Source: Bifiguratus adelaidae (lineage: Eukaryota > Mucoromycota > Endogonomycetes > Endogonales). Taken from it: DNA of 64,000 bases. The notes below the pieces were generated by a model. The model was not told where the DNA came from. It worked only from the letters and a program-made list of their open reading frames with translations, and made no database searches. The stretch is from the NCBI GenBank assembly GCA_002261195.1, contig MVBO01000057.1, positions 21,416-85,415 on the forward strand, given 5' to 3'. The translations under genes were made by a program, and so were the position numbers. Positions 1-11,196 of the stretch are shown one piece after another (position 1 is the first letter of the stretch; every line of letters starts with the position of its first letter).

Positions 1-540
1 TCAGTACACCTTGCGCAACAATAGGCGCTGGCGACACAACATGACGATTGGATAAGATCAGACCGTTCTTGGCATCCACAATGAAGCCGGTGGCAGAGTA
101 GGCGCCTGACGAAAACATAAGTCCGTGCTCATGGCCAGACACAATAACATGCTAGACTTACCTGATGTTTCGGAATCAAAACTTCGGACATGACTTGCTT
201 TTATGGATACGATAGCCTTGATAGCCTTTTCCAAAGTCGGTTCCCACGAATTTGGTTTAAAGGGGACGTAAGTACCCGTTCCTCCGCCCATATTTGCCGA
301 AAAGCCATCGAATCCACCGTCTAGGGGATAGGAACCGAGAGAATATCGTGGCATTTGTAGCTGCCAGGCTAGAGTTCCATAGGCTAGGGATTTTGATCTC
401 GATCTGAATGGGTGCGCGCTCTTAGGTGGTAAACCTTGCTCCATCCTTGTGGCCGTCTGTGGCTTACTTCCCGGCACCGACGTAAGAGAGTGATCTGCTG
501 AAGTCTTTCTGCTGAAATCCTCGGGTGTCGGATGACCCAT
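1..540 (-). CDS. NMA111: NMA111-like HtrA serine protease (5' part only)
   Basis: This is the start of a nuclear HtrA/DegP-type serine protease of the Nma111 family; the gene runs off the left edge, so only about 160 residues are visible. ATG is at 540; the longer upstream frame begins with TTG and is not used. Exon 1 is 540..162 and exon 2 is 105..1, split by a 56-base GT-AG intron (161..106). Seen in the translation: a basic, low-complexity N-terminus, then the family sequence [31 protein letters not shown] across the splice, and [10 protein letters not shown], which holds the catalytic histidine of the trypsin-like fold. Asp, Ser and the PDZ domains lie outside the window. Nma111 proteins carry two protease-like halves and act in the nucleus in stress and apoptosis-like death (family knowledge). 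The family call is strong; completeness cannot be judged. Confidence 0.88.
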
Positions 541-780
541 AACTCCGCCTCTCAATCTATGCGAGCTAATTTAGCTATACAATATTTTCAAAGGCAATAG
601 TACAAGTAACGATAACTGCGTACTGAAACAAAGTCGAGCAAGATGGACAAACAAACAGGTCAAAGTTCTCTGTACAATCTATTCGTGTGTCCAAGAGTTA
701 AACAAGCAATGTTGAGCAGAAAAAAGTTCGTGGCATAGACACATTTGTGACTTGCAAATTTGCTAGTCAAGTGATTGATT

Positions 781-3619
781 TCACACTAAGGATTTTACAC
801 CACTTCCTTTGGGTTTGAGTCGATCATTTACTTCATCATCTGAGATCCTTTCTTCACGTTTGCTCTTGCTCAGACTTCGACAATCCTTGAGTTCACGCTC
901 GGCCATTTTGGTGTATCCTGATGCCCCCGGCCCATCGCAGACCACAGTAAGGTGCTCCTGCTTGTCGGGGGTTCGATTCGCAAATACGACCTTGATTGTC
1001 TTGTAAAGGTAAATCTTTCCTGGAGAGGGGCAGCACACTTGCATATGAATTGCGTATCGCAATGCACCGTTGGATGGATTAGCAGTGCTCTTGTCAGCTC
1101 TCAATGGTTCGTCCGAAACGCTCGCCTCGCCAATGTATGTCTTTTGTCGCATAAAAGTCTTTGTGCCTACAAGCATGTCGCGCAAGTCATAGGGTAACAG
1201 GAAAAGCTTAACTGCAGTCCTATCTTGGTTCTTGATAAGGATTTGTAATTGACCTTTGGGAGGCAAGCGATAACCACCGGGCATTGTGCGATACCGTTCG
1301 CCGGTCAGATTGGTTTCCAGATCGACATTTCCAACGTATGGAGAAGGATAGTCATCGTCGGTAAACTCGTAAAAGTAGGCTTGGAAAGGTACTACAACAT
1401 GAGGTGGACACTTGAGGGATGGTTTGCATTCAGTACCTTGACCAAGGACACCAATTTGAGCGATAAAACTGATGGGCTTCGACGGAAGAGTGGACATGCG
1501 GCCATGAAGAATGGACTCTTCGTAGCTACCAACCAGGCTGCCAAAGAGTTCGGCACTAGCACCAGCATTGAGCGATTGTCTACGTGGTGTACTCGGCATA
1601 GAGTTTGCGCCAGAGTTGGCTAAGGCATCAAAAGTATTCCAAGCTTCGCTTGGGATATCTTGTCTGGAATATGTCAATTCATGTGCCTGGTGCGTAGACG
1701 ACATCTCGATTTCTGAATATGGGTGTATGCATGACGGTTGCGAAGGAGAACGTGAGTAGGTGGCGCATTTGCGATCATAAAGTTCCATGACATTTGGTCC
1801 TGCTTTGGAGTCTCTCCGTTCTTGTTCCATCGCTGACATGGACAACCTTGACAAACGTCTGTTGGTCAAAATAGGACGCTGTGGACGATGATGGATACTT
1901 CGGCTCGGCGCATGATTGTGTGTTGCTTCCTGCATCAAGAACGATGAAGAAACCGGAGGCGAGATGGCACCGGGCATCTCTGATTCTATCGTTGACTCCT
2001 GCGGCCGTGGGATTGGATAGGCGGATAGGTCTGCAGACAGGCGCTGCCTTGCTTCACGTGCATCCAGTGGATGAGCTCCGATGGCGAAGAGGTTCGATAG
2101 ATTCGATACGCTGGAGGCGCTTACCGTTGGATTTCTGTCCTCTGGGTAGAAGCTCGAGTCGCAATTAAATTGATTACTGATTACAGGTGAGCTCTGCACT
2201 CGAGACATCGTCGACGCAAGCAGTCGCATGTCAGACATAGAAGCTATTCGTTCTGCATCTGGAGCTGATGGAAACGGTGAACCTGCTCCTCGACGCGAGG
2301 GCCTTCGTGACTCGCTTTCGGACTTCGATGTGTACGATGATGGAGAGGTATAAAGATGAGATGAGGTGGACGTAATTGAGGAGATGGTTGAAATGGAATG
2401 TCGGGATTGACTGATAATATTAGATGCGTGTGGGGCCGTGGACTGGGCGTTCGACATGGCATGGGATTGCGAGATGATGGCATGAGATGCGAGCGGTATC
2501 GGTCTTGGCTGGTAAATGATCGATGAATTGCTATTGCTTCCACCAAAAATTTCACCTGGGCCACTGTCTGAAACGTCGTCATCCCGCTCAACCGTGCTCA
2601 TCTGGTCAAGCAGTTGCATGGCCTCCTGCAAGTCACGCTCTCGTTTCTGAGCTACATTCGCTACGTCTTTTGGTTCTCTAGTATCAGAGACGGTATTAGG
2701 TAACCTTGTTTTCTCTTCATCGCCGATACACTGCAAAATATTCTTGGCGTAAGTGACATCGACCACAACGTCACTTCGAAGCTCCTTCACATATGCTTGC
2801 TTGAATTTGTGGACGTCGAGCATTGCATTCGTTGCAAATTCAAGCCGCTCAGATAATCTCTCCGAGGAGAAGCCGCAATCTCCCACGGTCTCTAATTGTC
2901 GAGTGCTCGCAAAAGCAATGTCTCCATCTGCCGACGTAACGGAGCATCGAATATCCATGTCGAGTCGACCTGAGGAATCCGTAGAGCTTCTATATTTACG
3001 TTTGAGAAAGCTGTGGATAGGTAAAAGGCGAGTTGTGGAATAGATGGATTGAATGAGTAAGATGAGCGTGGTATCGGTAGGTCGCCGAGCTCCTTTGCTG
3101 GACTTTGTAGGCATCTTTGCCTCACTACTAAGAGTAGGTAGTGTAAGCTGGAAGGAAACATTGTGATGCGTCGGCAAAGCATACCATTGATCAAGAGTTA
3201 TTCGCCAACGTTCCAGCAAGATATTGCAACCGCCGTGGCGGACAAAGGTATTGACATAATATGCGCCATTGCTTCTTCCAGACTTTGCATATAAGCGAAC
3301 CTAAAGACCACTCGAGTGTCAGAGAGCCAATAACGAGCCCATATCAGTGTTCTTACGTTATCGGCTGCTTGTACGCCGGCGTCGGTCGACCCAACCCTGG
3401 ACCGAATCACAATCTGCACTACCTTGCCTACGATATCCTCCATGATGCCTCCAATCCTCTTTTGAGAAGGTAAAGCGTGGTTGACGGCTAGACGGACAGC
3501 TACAGATAACGTAAGCTAGCGTCCAGGTTATATGCAGGTGTCGTCATGCTTGGTCATGGAGCTAAAACCACCAATGTCCTAGAGTACTTACCTTCGTCAC
3601 CTTCCCATTGAACAGGCAT
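781..3619 (-). CDS. ATG13-type HORMA protein with C-terminal Atos/FAM214 domains
   Basis: Model: 3619..3592, 3499..3357, 3300..3185, 3127..781, about 877 residues. Residues 30-150 resemble the HORMA domain of autophagy factor ATG13 (EDIVGKVVQIVIRSRV, LLERWRITLD, SIYSTTRLLP). A serine-rich linker follows. The last ~250 residues match the Atos/FAM214 family: SLVGSYEESILHGRMS, PSPYVGNVDLE (DUF4210), then GQLQILIKNQDRTAVKLF and YLYKTIKVVFANRTPD (the 'Chromosome_seg' block). ATG13 scaffolds the Atg1 kinase; Atos proteins are poorly understood, with reported links to transcription and meiosis. The 57-base intron 3184..3128 keeps frame either way; I splice it because the retained peptide looks like translated intron. 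The first 28-base exon is inferred from an in-frame ATG and a GTAAGT donor; a start at 3443 (MEDIVGK) is the alternative. Adjacent LSG1 is on the same strand. Confidence 0.8.
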
Positions 3620-3788
3620 AGCCCTCTGGCTACAGAATCAGTCCACAGAGTCGTAAGAGTTGCAAAAAGAGCACAGAGAAAGTCAGGGAGTAAAGCGCAT
3701 TTTTTCGCACCAAAAAAATTCTTGCCTCTTTTGCGGCAGAATGAATTGGATCTATGACGGGTTGCATATCATGCACATGAACTCTACT

Positions 3789-6075
3789 TTACACATCTAG
3801 TCCTGCTCCACTACGAAGTTTTACATGCTTTTTGCCCTTTTTGTGCTTTTTGCCTTCTGCTAGGCCGCTGTTAGCAACATTGGCCTGTACCATGGCCAGC
3901 CGCTGCTTTCTTCCACCCGGATTGATATTTCGGCCATCATCCGTCAGTAGGTTTTGATGTGGGTAGAGCTTCACTCTCGAAAATCCTGCTCCTTGCGCAG
4001 GAGCATGTTTGCCTACAATCTTGGGGGCAGCGTGCGTACTATTGAAGAAATTGGAATCCAGACTTCGTGTCTTTTGGCCTGTTGGTGGACCATCCGCGGC
4101 GGCCACCGGTGCGACGTAGTTGATGGCATTGGCAGGGACACGGCTGGCTGGCGCAGCCTTCTTGTTGCGACGAAGATACTGCTCCAGGTCATTGTTCTCT
4201 TCGTTAAACTCTCTTCCAGAGAGACCGGGCGGCGGATGGCAGTAGAGCAATTTGCCATTGACGTAATCCTTGAGAACGTATCTTGCCGCGCGCGATTCAT
4301 CCGGATTGCCTTGACTTGACTTGGTAAAACCACGCGCCACTAGAGAAAGGAATCAGTATCGGTCCAGGCATGACAAGAGGAATACGTACGGGCATATGCA
4401 ATCAACAACTCTTCGGCTGTTGGGATACCGCTACCACCTTCGTCGAGGGCTCTAATCGGAATTTTTATACCGTAAATGGTCTCCACTACCTCCTTGGGTA
4501 TCCGCTGTGCAACTAGCGCGACCGGGCCAGTGTATTCTCTCAGCTGATCAATGGGAAGCACGCCATTGCACACCATGTCGGCCTTACTCGTCGCAAAGGA
4601 AGGGAACACTAAACCAGGACAGTCACACAGAACAATGGAGGATGTGAGATGGATGGTTTGAAAATGTTTGGTCTTGCCGGGAGTAGATGAGACGGAGACT
4701 TTGTGTTCGCCAATGAGAGCGTTGATCGTACTGGATTTGCCGACGTTGGGATAACCAACAAGACCGATCATGAGTTTCTCTCCGTGTTCACTCGGCGCTT
4801 CTGATATTAGTCTCTCGAGCAAATCTGATGCGGTCAGAATTCGTGTCCGATCATCTGTGTCCTCCTCCGCCTCAGCCTCGACAACGCGGTCGTTCTCATG
4901 AGCATCTTTATCAGACACGTTGTCAGATGTATTCCCAGTCGCCTCGTCGGGTTCTGGTGCAGACTGGTGATGTTCTGACAGATGCGTATTCTTGATATGG
5001 TCTGCAATTTCATCATCCATTTCGCTATCGCCTTCTTCCTCAGCAGTTCCTTCACTGCTATGTTCTCCTTGCTCCATCGCTTGTTTGATTTCCTGTTTTT
5101 CTAACCGTTGCTCCCGCTCTTCTTGTGCTTGTTTGGACAGTGCAGCCGAAAAGAATGTATAGTGTATGCCTTCTCGGTCAAAGTAATCCGCCCATGCACA
5201 TCTGAAAGCACACTTCAGGTCATTGCAAAGTCTCCTTATCAAGAGCCATCGATGCCTTACCTCTGCTTCTTGGTCAACATGTCCGCCTTGTTGATCAGCA
5301 AGAGATTGTTTTTGCCAGTGTCAACTTCCTTCACATACTTTTCAAGATCGGTGGATCGAAACATCAAGGGATTTCTGGCATCCACAATCTGCACTACCAG
5401 ATGCGACCGTTCAATGACTCGCCACAACTGCCTCCACACTTCCAAATTGCGTTCAAATGGTGTCATGAGCAAACCCTTCTCTTCCGATAACCTAAGGGAT
5501 GGACCATCAGCAAGTAAACCCAGACCTCATGAAAACCGGCTTACAATGCCAAATCTCGGCGCCACTCCAAAAATTGATCTCGTTCTCGTCGTTGAAGCTG
5601 TTCAGCCGTGGTCTTATCGTCCCATGGCGGTCGACGAGGCACCGTAATCTTGTCTTTGAACTCGTCATGTTTACGTAGCGTCTCTTCTTCCTCCTGTTTG
5701 GTAGGGAGGAAGAGGTTTTGGTTTTCATTGCTCACCACCTTTATGTTGAGCTTTTCTAAGAAAAGCAGCCCTTAAACCCTGTACAATAAACAATGCACAA
5801 ACATACCCGCCGTGAATTCGGTACCGGCGAGCTCAGCCGTGTTCAAAAAGGCATCCAGATCCCCCTCGTCCGTCACCGAACGCATCTTGACCCAGCTTGG
5901 CCCATCGTCAAGGTCGGTCGAATGCTGCACAGCCGTCAATTAGGGTCCACGTAAGAGTCCACGTCATACTCACCAAGCCACGTTCATCAATACCCATACG
6001 ACGTTGACCTCTAAACCTATCCTTGACGATGGCTTTGCCGAGGCCGGCCAGTTTCTTGGACGTTGGGCGCGGCAT
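3789..6075 (-). CDS. LSG1: Large-subunit GTPase LSG1 (60S ribosome export/maturation)
   Basis: Circularly permuted GTPase that releases the export adaptor NMD3 from cytoplasmic pre-60S subunits. Six exons: 6075..5974, 5924..5807, 5755..5545, 5491..5261, 5201..4390, 4339..3789; they sum to 2025 bases, 674 residues. The protein opens MPRPTSKKLAGLGKAIVKD, typical of LSG1, followed by MRSVTDEGDLDAFLNTAELAGTEF. G4 (NKAD) comes before G1 (GYPNVGKSS) and G3 (DCPG), the diagnostic permuted order. Between G4 and G1 lies an acidic linker rich in E and D, as in yeast Lsg1. The C-terminus has GNPDESRAARYVLKDYVNGKLLYCHPPP-like sequence and ends in a lysine-rich KKHKKGKKH tail, probably rRNA-binding. Every junction restores a conserved peptide, so the model is very secure. 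No sign of damage. Confidence 0.96.
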
Positions 6076-6194
6076 GGAGGACAAAAAACTAGCGGTGGCT
6101 CATTTTTAGCCTTTTTAGGAACACTACGCCACGCGCGAAACGGAGAAGCTTATATGGAACACTTTGTTGTGCTTTTTCTTTTGTCTATCTTACC

Positions 6195-6824
6195 ATGGTA
6201 TCCGTGACGGTGGACAAGGATAGAGGAGTGCTCATTGTCAAGATGCATGGTAAGGTTTTCAATGGCTTTAAGCAGGGATTACCTTGTCACTGACCTTCCA
6301 TAGGGTTGGCTGTGGTGGCAGCAGCACGCGCTAAAGTCATTATCCCCCTGGCTGCTATTCAGCTTCCCATTGAGATTTGCTCTTCTGAGGCTAGAGTGTT
6401 CTGGCCAGGCTTCAGACTGATTGGTAGCTTTGCTCCTGGTTTGCTTGCTGCCGGTACGTAGCTCACCTATCCGTCCTCGATGGCTTTAACTCAAGCATGC
6501 ATAGGCACCTTTATCAGTGGCAATATGAAAAAAAGAAAATTCTATTATGTTGCGGATCCTTCGCGCGCCATTACCATCAACGTCAATCGCGCAATGTGTC
6601 AAGGTTGCAACAAGTTCGATCAAGTAGTTGTTCAAGTGCCGAGAGATGAGTTGCATGCAGGATTGGTTCAAGATATCACGCGGGCTGTGCAAGAGGTTCA
6701 AATGTCTTCTGAATTTCATCGCGTGGAGAATCTGTTGGACACTACGTCCGTCGACGACGACTCGTTCGCGCTAAAGGAGGATATCAAGTTGCTGAATCGC
6801 CATGTTTATGGCACTAAGGATTAG
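6195..6824 (+). CDS. Small bacterial-PH-like domain protein, function unknown
   Basis: Three exons, 6195..6249, 6304..6453 and 6505..6824, sum to 525 bases and give 174 residues. ATG at 6195 opens MVSVTVDKDRGVLIVKMHG. Seen in the middle: KVIIPLAAIQL, then FWPGFRLIGSFAPGLLAAGTF, then RKFYYVADPSRAITINVNR and FDQVVVQVPRDE. This pattern (strand, 'PG..APG..AAGTF', 'FYYV.DP...I.I.......D.VVVQV.D') resembles the compact PH-like domains common in bacterial proteins of unknown role; that link is from memory and moderate. No signal peptide or membrane span is visible. It sits 120 bases downstream of LSG1's start in the opposite direction, so the two may share a promoter, and it converges on the CoA-transferase gene. 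Transfer from bacteria is possible, but the gene carries two introns. Function not assigned. Confidence 0.75.
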
Positions 6825-7042
6825 GCCATTGTTCCGTCGATATTTTGCTATTTGTGGAAATGCAAACGAGTTCTGGCATCAGTGTGTATATATCGGTATC
6901 ATTTGTGTGATTGAAAAGCATTACATCTGTTAACATGCTCTTGGTCTTTGACAAGGAGACAGATTGACGGAATGGAACCAATTCCGAGACACACATTCTT
7001 CTTGGTGAAAGACGACATGCTCTATACCTTGGATTGTCTAGA

Positions 7043-8667
7043 TTACAATACACCGTCATCTCTCAAGCTCTGTATCTTTTGCTTATCATATTTTAGCAGC
7101 GAGCTCAAGATTTCATCGGTATGTTGGCCCAGTGTAGGGGGTGGGTATCGAATACTGGGACCAGACTCGCTGTATTTGACGGCTGGCCCTAATAGGCCAC
7201 ATTAGTAAGTCTATGCTTTCAAGGGTCATGGTATATTACATGCACTTACCGGCCAGACGGATCTTTCCGGCTCTCGGGTGCATCACCTCTTGAATCATGT
7301 TACGAGCAATCACTTGAGGATGTTGAAAGGTTTGTTCGATGTTATTGATGGGTGCAAAGGGAATGCCCTTGTCTTCCAGCAATTGAAGCCAGAACTCGGT
7401 CGTTTCCTCCTGCAATCGTGCTTCCAATAGACGAATCAATTCCTCACGATGTTTGACACGATCACCATTTGTCTTGAAGCGAGCATCGTCTACTAGATGT
7501 GGGATATTCATGGCATTGCAAAGGATGACGAATTGACGATCGTTTCCGGCACCAAGCATCACGAATGAATTCTTGGTCGGCATGACCTGGTATGGAACAA
7601 TGGAAGGATGAGACGTTCCCATCCGCCTCGCTTCCTGCCCGCCAATGAGATAGTTTGATCCAATGTTGGCCAAAGAGGCTACTTGAGATTCGATCAGCGA
7701 GCAATCAATTTTCTGGCCTTTGCCGGTAACACCGCGGCGAATAAGGGAGGCCATGATCGCTCCATGAGCGTACAAACCTGTTGTCAAGTCTACCGTGACG
7801 CTTTCAATACGTGGGCTCAAACAGGCACATCTGAAACTCTTACCAGTAATAGCGACGCCGACTTTGACCGGCCGACCGTCCTTTTCACCCGTGATATGCA
7901 TTAAGCCCGCTTCGGCTTCAATCATGACATCGTAACCGGCTCTCGAAGCATAGGGTCCGTCGGGACCATACCCAGTGATGGACGCATAAATCAGTTTGGG
8001 ATTGATTTCTTTAAGCGTCTCATAACCAAGTCCCAACTTGTCGAGTTTGCCAGGCACGTAATTTTCCACAAGCACATCGCATTCGCGAACGAGATCGTAC
8101 ATCAGTTTCAGACCTTCCGGCTTCTTGAAATTGACCGTCACCGATTTCTTGTTGCGATTTACCTGAAGGAAGTAGGCGCTTTCAGGAAGCGCAGTGTCCG
8201 AGGGATCTTGATTAGGAGCCCACGGTGGTCCCCAGGCTCGCGTATCATCTCCACCCTTTGGATTCTCAATCTTGATGATCTCGGCCCTACGTGCCGCATG
8301 AGTGTAAATCAACCATGCATTGCATCCAGAATGCAGACTCACCCCAAATCACCGAGTAACATGGTGGCATAAGGACCCGCTAGATATGAGTGAGCAACAA
8401 GATATGATGATCGAGATCAAACGATTCCATCTCTTAACGATACCTACCTAGCACCCGTGTGATATCCAAAACCTTAACACCTGCCAGTGGTCCATCCGTG
8501 GAGGCACTACCCGTCTTTCCCATGCCTTGGAAATATGTCCGAGTGCCCCCCGAGAACGGTCTACACGTTACGCGCGCGCGAAGGCCAGGAACGCCGTTGC
8601 TTCGAAACGCAGGCGTCAAGGACAGTGCTTGTATACCACCTATCCAGCGTCTTTGTACCAACCGCAT
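7043..8667 (-). CDS. Type III CoA-transferase, CaiB/BaiF family (SUGCT-like), mitochondrial
   Basis: Formyl-CoA/succinyl-CoA-type transferase, closest by eye to succinyl-CoA:glutarate CoA-transferase. Five exons: 8667..8448, 8379..8343, 8286..7844, 7789..7250, 7188..7043; total 1386 bases, 461 residues. The N-terminus (MRLVQRRWIGG...) is basic and Ser/Ala-rich, fitting a mitochondrial presequence. Family motifs: GPLAGVKVLDITRVLAGPYATM, LLGDLGAEIIKIENP, GDDTRAWGPP, then NRNKKSVTVNFKKPEG and ENYVPGKLDKLGLGYE. The conserved Asp of the family is within DVMIEAEAGLMHITGEKDG. The C-terminus RYPPPTLGQHTDEIL is also typical. Exon 2 is only 37 bases. The 54-base intron 7843..7790 leaves the frame open, so it would be missed by ORF calling. 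Substrates cannot be fixed from sequence. It is head to head with the MCT1 gene, 108 bases apart. Confidence 0.92.
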
Positions 8668-8775
8668 CTCTCACCACAAGCTCTCTCTCAATCTCTCTAC
8701 ACTTCAACAAGAAAGAGATAGATAGATCCGATCCTAGAAATTCTCCCGCAGTTTAATAAGCACAAAAAGAGCCAC
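8668..8775. promoter_or_regulatory. Shared 108-bp divergent promoter, CoA-transferase / MCT1
   Basis: The two start codons point away from each other across 108 bases. Both products have mitochondrial-type N-termini, so co-regulation from one region is plausible. The segment carries a CT-rich tract (CTCTCTCAATCTCTC, near 8685) on the plus strand; I see no TATA box. Inferred from geometry alone. Confidence 0.5.
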
Positions 8776-10275
8776 ATGCTGTCACGTCTACGGTGGATAG
8801 AACGCCAAAGCAGACGAACATGGATGGTAAGGTCTCTTGTATGTCGCCTGGTCACTCAGGGCATGTAGAGCACGGCAGGGATAGAGCGGAACCACTGTGC
8901 ATTACTGTTTCCTGGACAGGGATCACAATATGTGCGGATGGGCAAGGACTTGTATAGTGCCTTTCCGAACTCGGCCAAGCAAGTGTTTGACGAAGCAGAC
9001 GATGCTTTGGGTGGTAAACTCAAGTCGCTCATGTTTGACGGTCAGCAGGTGAGGGCTGGAAGCCAAGCAGGATAGGATGATTTTGCTTACGGCGATCGAC
9101 AGGAGGTCTTGACGTACACGGAAAATGCTCAACCGGCCATTCTTACAACATCTATTGCCATTTTAAGGGTCATGGAGGTAAGTTTTGCGGTTGGAGGATG
9201 CAGTCAAGTTAGGTCGAATAACAGAATATAGCGAGAATTCGGATTTGATGTCGCCGACGCTTGCCAATACGTCCTGGGTCATTCATTGGGGGAATATAGC
9301 GCATTGGTGGCCGCAAAATCTCTTTCGCTCACAGACGCCGTCAAACTAGTGGTAAGTATATCGTACGCCTGATCAGATGTCCGCGAGCTTACGATGAGGT
9401 GTAGCGACTTCGAGGAGAAGCCATGACAAAAGCAGTTCAGGGTGTTCAAACGGCCATGTCGGCGCTGGTGGTGCGCGCAAACAGCTTGGCCATGCTCGAA
9501 GAAGCCATGTCAGATATTCAGGCCGATTTACCTCAAGGCGAGCAAGTGGAATTGGCCAACATCAACTCTGTAAGTTGCAACTTCAGAGCTGCAGAATGAT
9601 CGAACGACGTTGATGGCGATCTTGTTTCTAGTCCTTCCAAGTTGTCATTAGCGGGACAGCGAAGGGCGTCGACATGGCGAGCAATATTCTGCAACAGCGT
9701 CGCTTCGCGGCTCGTGCCGTCGATCTGCCCGTTTCGTAAGTGGGTTATGCCGCGCTCGGGGTCATCATACTCATCGATGGCAAGTGCACCATTCCATTGT
9801 ACATTGATGCAACCGGCTGCCGATGTCATGGAAGAAGCTTTGGCCAACATCAAGTTTAATCCGCCGGTCGTCGATGTCATTTCCAATGTCACTGCCCAAC
9901 CCGTGAGTGCTTCGAATCAAAGAGACCTGCCGATGATACTCATGCCGCAATCGTCTCCAGTATCGAGATGTGGACGAGATTCCAAAAATGCTCGTCAAAC
10001 AGGTCACTAAGACAGTGCAATGGCAACGAAGCATCAAATATTGCAAGGAGCAAGACATTTCCGACTTTGTATGCTTTGGTCCCGGACGCGTGTTGGCCAA
10101 TCTCATCAAGAAGGAATATCCCTTGAGCAACATTAGGTATGTGTTTCCGGTCATGGCAGCCAGCGTTCTCATTGCTTTCTCAAACAGTCCCCTGGCCACA
10201 GCAGCCGACATTGACGCCCATGCCCAAGAAACCCGCGTACGCATCGCAGCCTCGAGTAAACACCAAAGGGCATAG
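8776..10275 (+). CDS. MCT1: Mitochondrial malonyl-CoA:ACP transacylase
   Basis: Loads malonate onto mitochondrial acyl carrier protein for type II fatty-acid synthesis, which feeds lipoate production. Nine exons: 8776..8826, 8869..9048, 9103..9177, 9232..9351, 9405..9569, 9632..9735, 9785..9902, 9961..10136, 10188..10275; 1077 bases, 358 residues. The arginine-rich start MLSRLRWIERQSRRTW fits a mitochondrial presequence. FabD motifs: LLFPGQGSQYVRMGKDL, TENAQPAIL, GHSLGEYSALVAAKSLSL (nucleophile Ser in GHSLG), VSAPFHCTLM (catalytic His), and FGPGRVLANLIKK. The first intron is only 42 bases; it is placed to reach the LLFPGQG frame and is the least certain junction. Adjacent genes upstream and downstream also encode mitochondrial proteins. 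Confidence 0.93.
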
Positions 10276-10349
10276 ATGTGAAAACACTCGCCGTTCTCTC
10301 TATGAATGATCATAATGTACACTAGGCCAGACGCCATAATCCCCGCCAT

Positions 10350-10727
10350 CTATTTCTTGCCCTTGCCGCCCTTCTTCTTGGGCGCCTTGTTCATGTCTTG
10401 AATAGCTCGCTTCAATTGCGCAGAGACAGCCTCCCCACTCTCCAACAAGCCCATGTCTCCTAGATCACCGACATCACCAAATCGCTTACTGAACCGAGCA
10501 ATCTGTTCGGATTCCTCACTCACACCCGCCGCATCGAGTGACGGATTCCATAGGGGATGATTCCGTAGATCCTTATTGAGTCGTACTGTTTTGCGAGGTG
10601 AAGTGGTTTTGATGATGAATGTGGCTCCATTGGACAAGACGATAGTTTGTGAAAAGAGTTCTGGTTGTGAGTGCGTGGCGCGTACCAGTGGTCTGGCTAG
10701 TCGTAAGAGTGGCTGTAGAGCGCGCAT
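10350..10727 (-). CDS. Mitochondrial large-subunit ribosomal protein bL31m (MRPL36-like)
   Basis: Single exon, 125 residues from the ATG at 10727 (MRALQPLLRLARPLVRA, a good mitochondrial presequence). The core SNGATFIIKTTSP then RKTVRLNKDLRNHPLWNP followed by ARFSKRFGD is characteristic of fungal bL31m/Mrpl36; the lysine-rich end KKKGGKGKK is unusual-looking but in frame. A longer frame begins at an ATG at 10802, but that start would overlap the start of TIM10 on the other strand, so I prefer 10727. The 67 bases between the two chosen ATGs must hold both promoters. It converges on MCT1 with a 74-base gap. Confidence 0.83.
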   Translation of the reverse strand: MRALQPLLRLARPLVRATHSQPELFSQTIVLSNGATFIIKTTSPRKTVRLNKDLRNHPLWNPSLDAAGVSEESEQIARFSKRFGDVGDLGDMGLLESGEAVSAQLKRAIQDMNKAPKKKGGKGKK

Positions 10728-10794
10728 GCGGGAGTGAAAAATTTGGCAAGCGAGTAAATACCGGCTCGTAACTCTTTTATAAGCGATTCCAACC

Positions 10795-11113
10795 ATGTCC
10801 ATGTGGGGTGGAGGTTATGGCGCGCAAACGGTGAATCCGCAAAACATTGCTATGGCAGAGCAAGAGCTCGAAATGGTGACAGACTTGTTCAATCGGTAAG
10901 CGATGAGATGAGGAGACTCAAACTGACATGGTTAGGATCGTCGAGTCATGCTACAAAAAGTGCATTCCTACACCGTATCACGATGGCGATCTCAACAAGG
11001 GAGAGTCTGTGTGTATTGATCGATGCGTTTCCAAGTTCTTTGACGTGAATATCAAGGTGGGAGAAAAGATGCAAAAGATGGGAGGACAAGCGGGCGGTAT
11101 GCCTGGTCAGTAG
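10795..11113 (+). CDS. TIM10: Mitochondrial intermembrane-space chaperone TIM10
   Basis: Small Tim chaperone that, with Tim9, escorts hydrophobic precursors to the TIM22 complex. Exons 10795..10895 and 10936..11113, 279 bases, 92 residues. The twin CX3C motif is intact: SCYKKCIP and VCIDRCVSKFF, spaced by 15 residues, with the conserved DLNKGE between them. Length matches the family. N-terminal MSMWGGG is short and glycine-rich, and no cleavable presequence is present, as expected for an intermembrane-space protein imported by Mia40. The single intron is only 40 bases, at the short end for this window. Head to head with bL31m. Confidence 0.96.
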
Positions 11114-11196
11114 ACTAGGCTTGATCCTTTCTCTCTGTGTGTGTAGATAGTGTTGTCTATGTGAGTTTGATAGAAATGCACATGTTGCGGTTCACT

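Noticed and set aside
10803-11048. 81-codon frame overlapping the TIM10 start
   Set aside because: It reads through the TIM10 intron in another frame; the spliced TIM10 with twin CX3C motifs explains the region.
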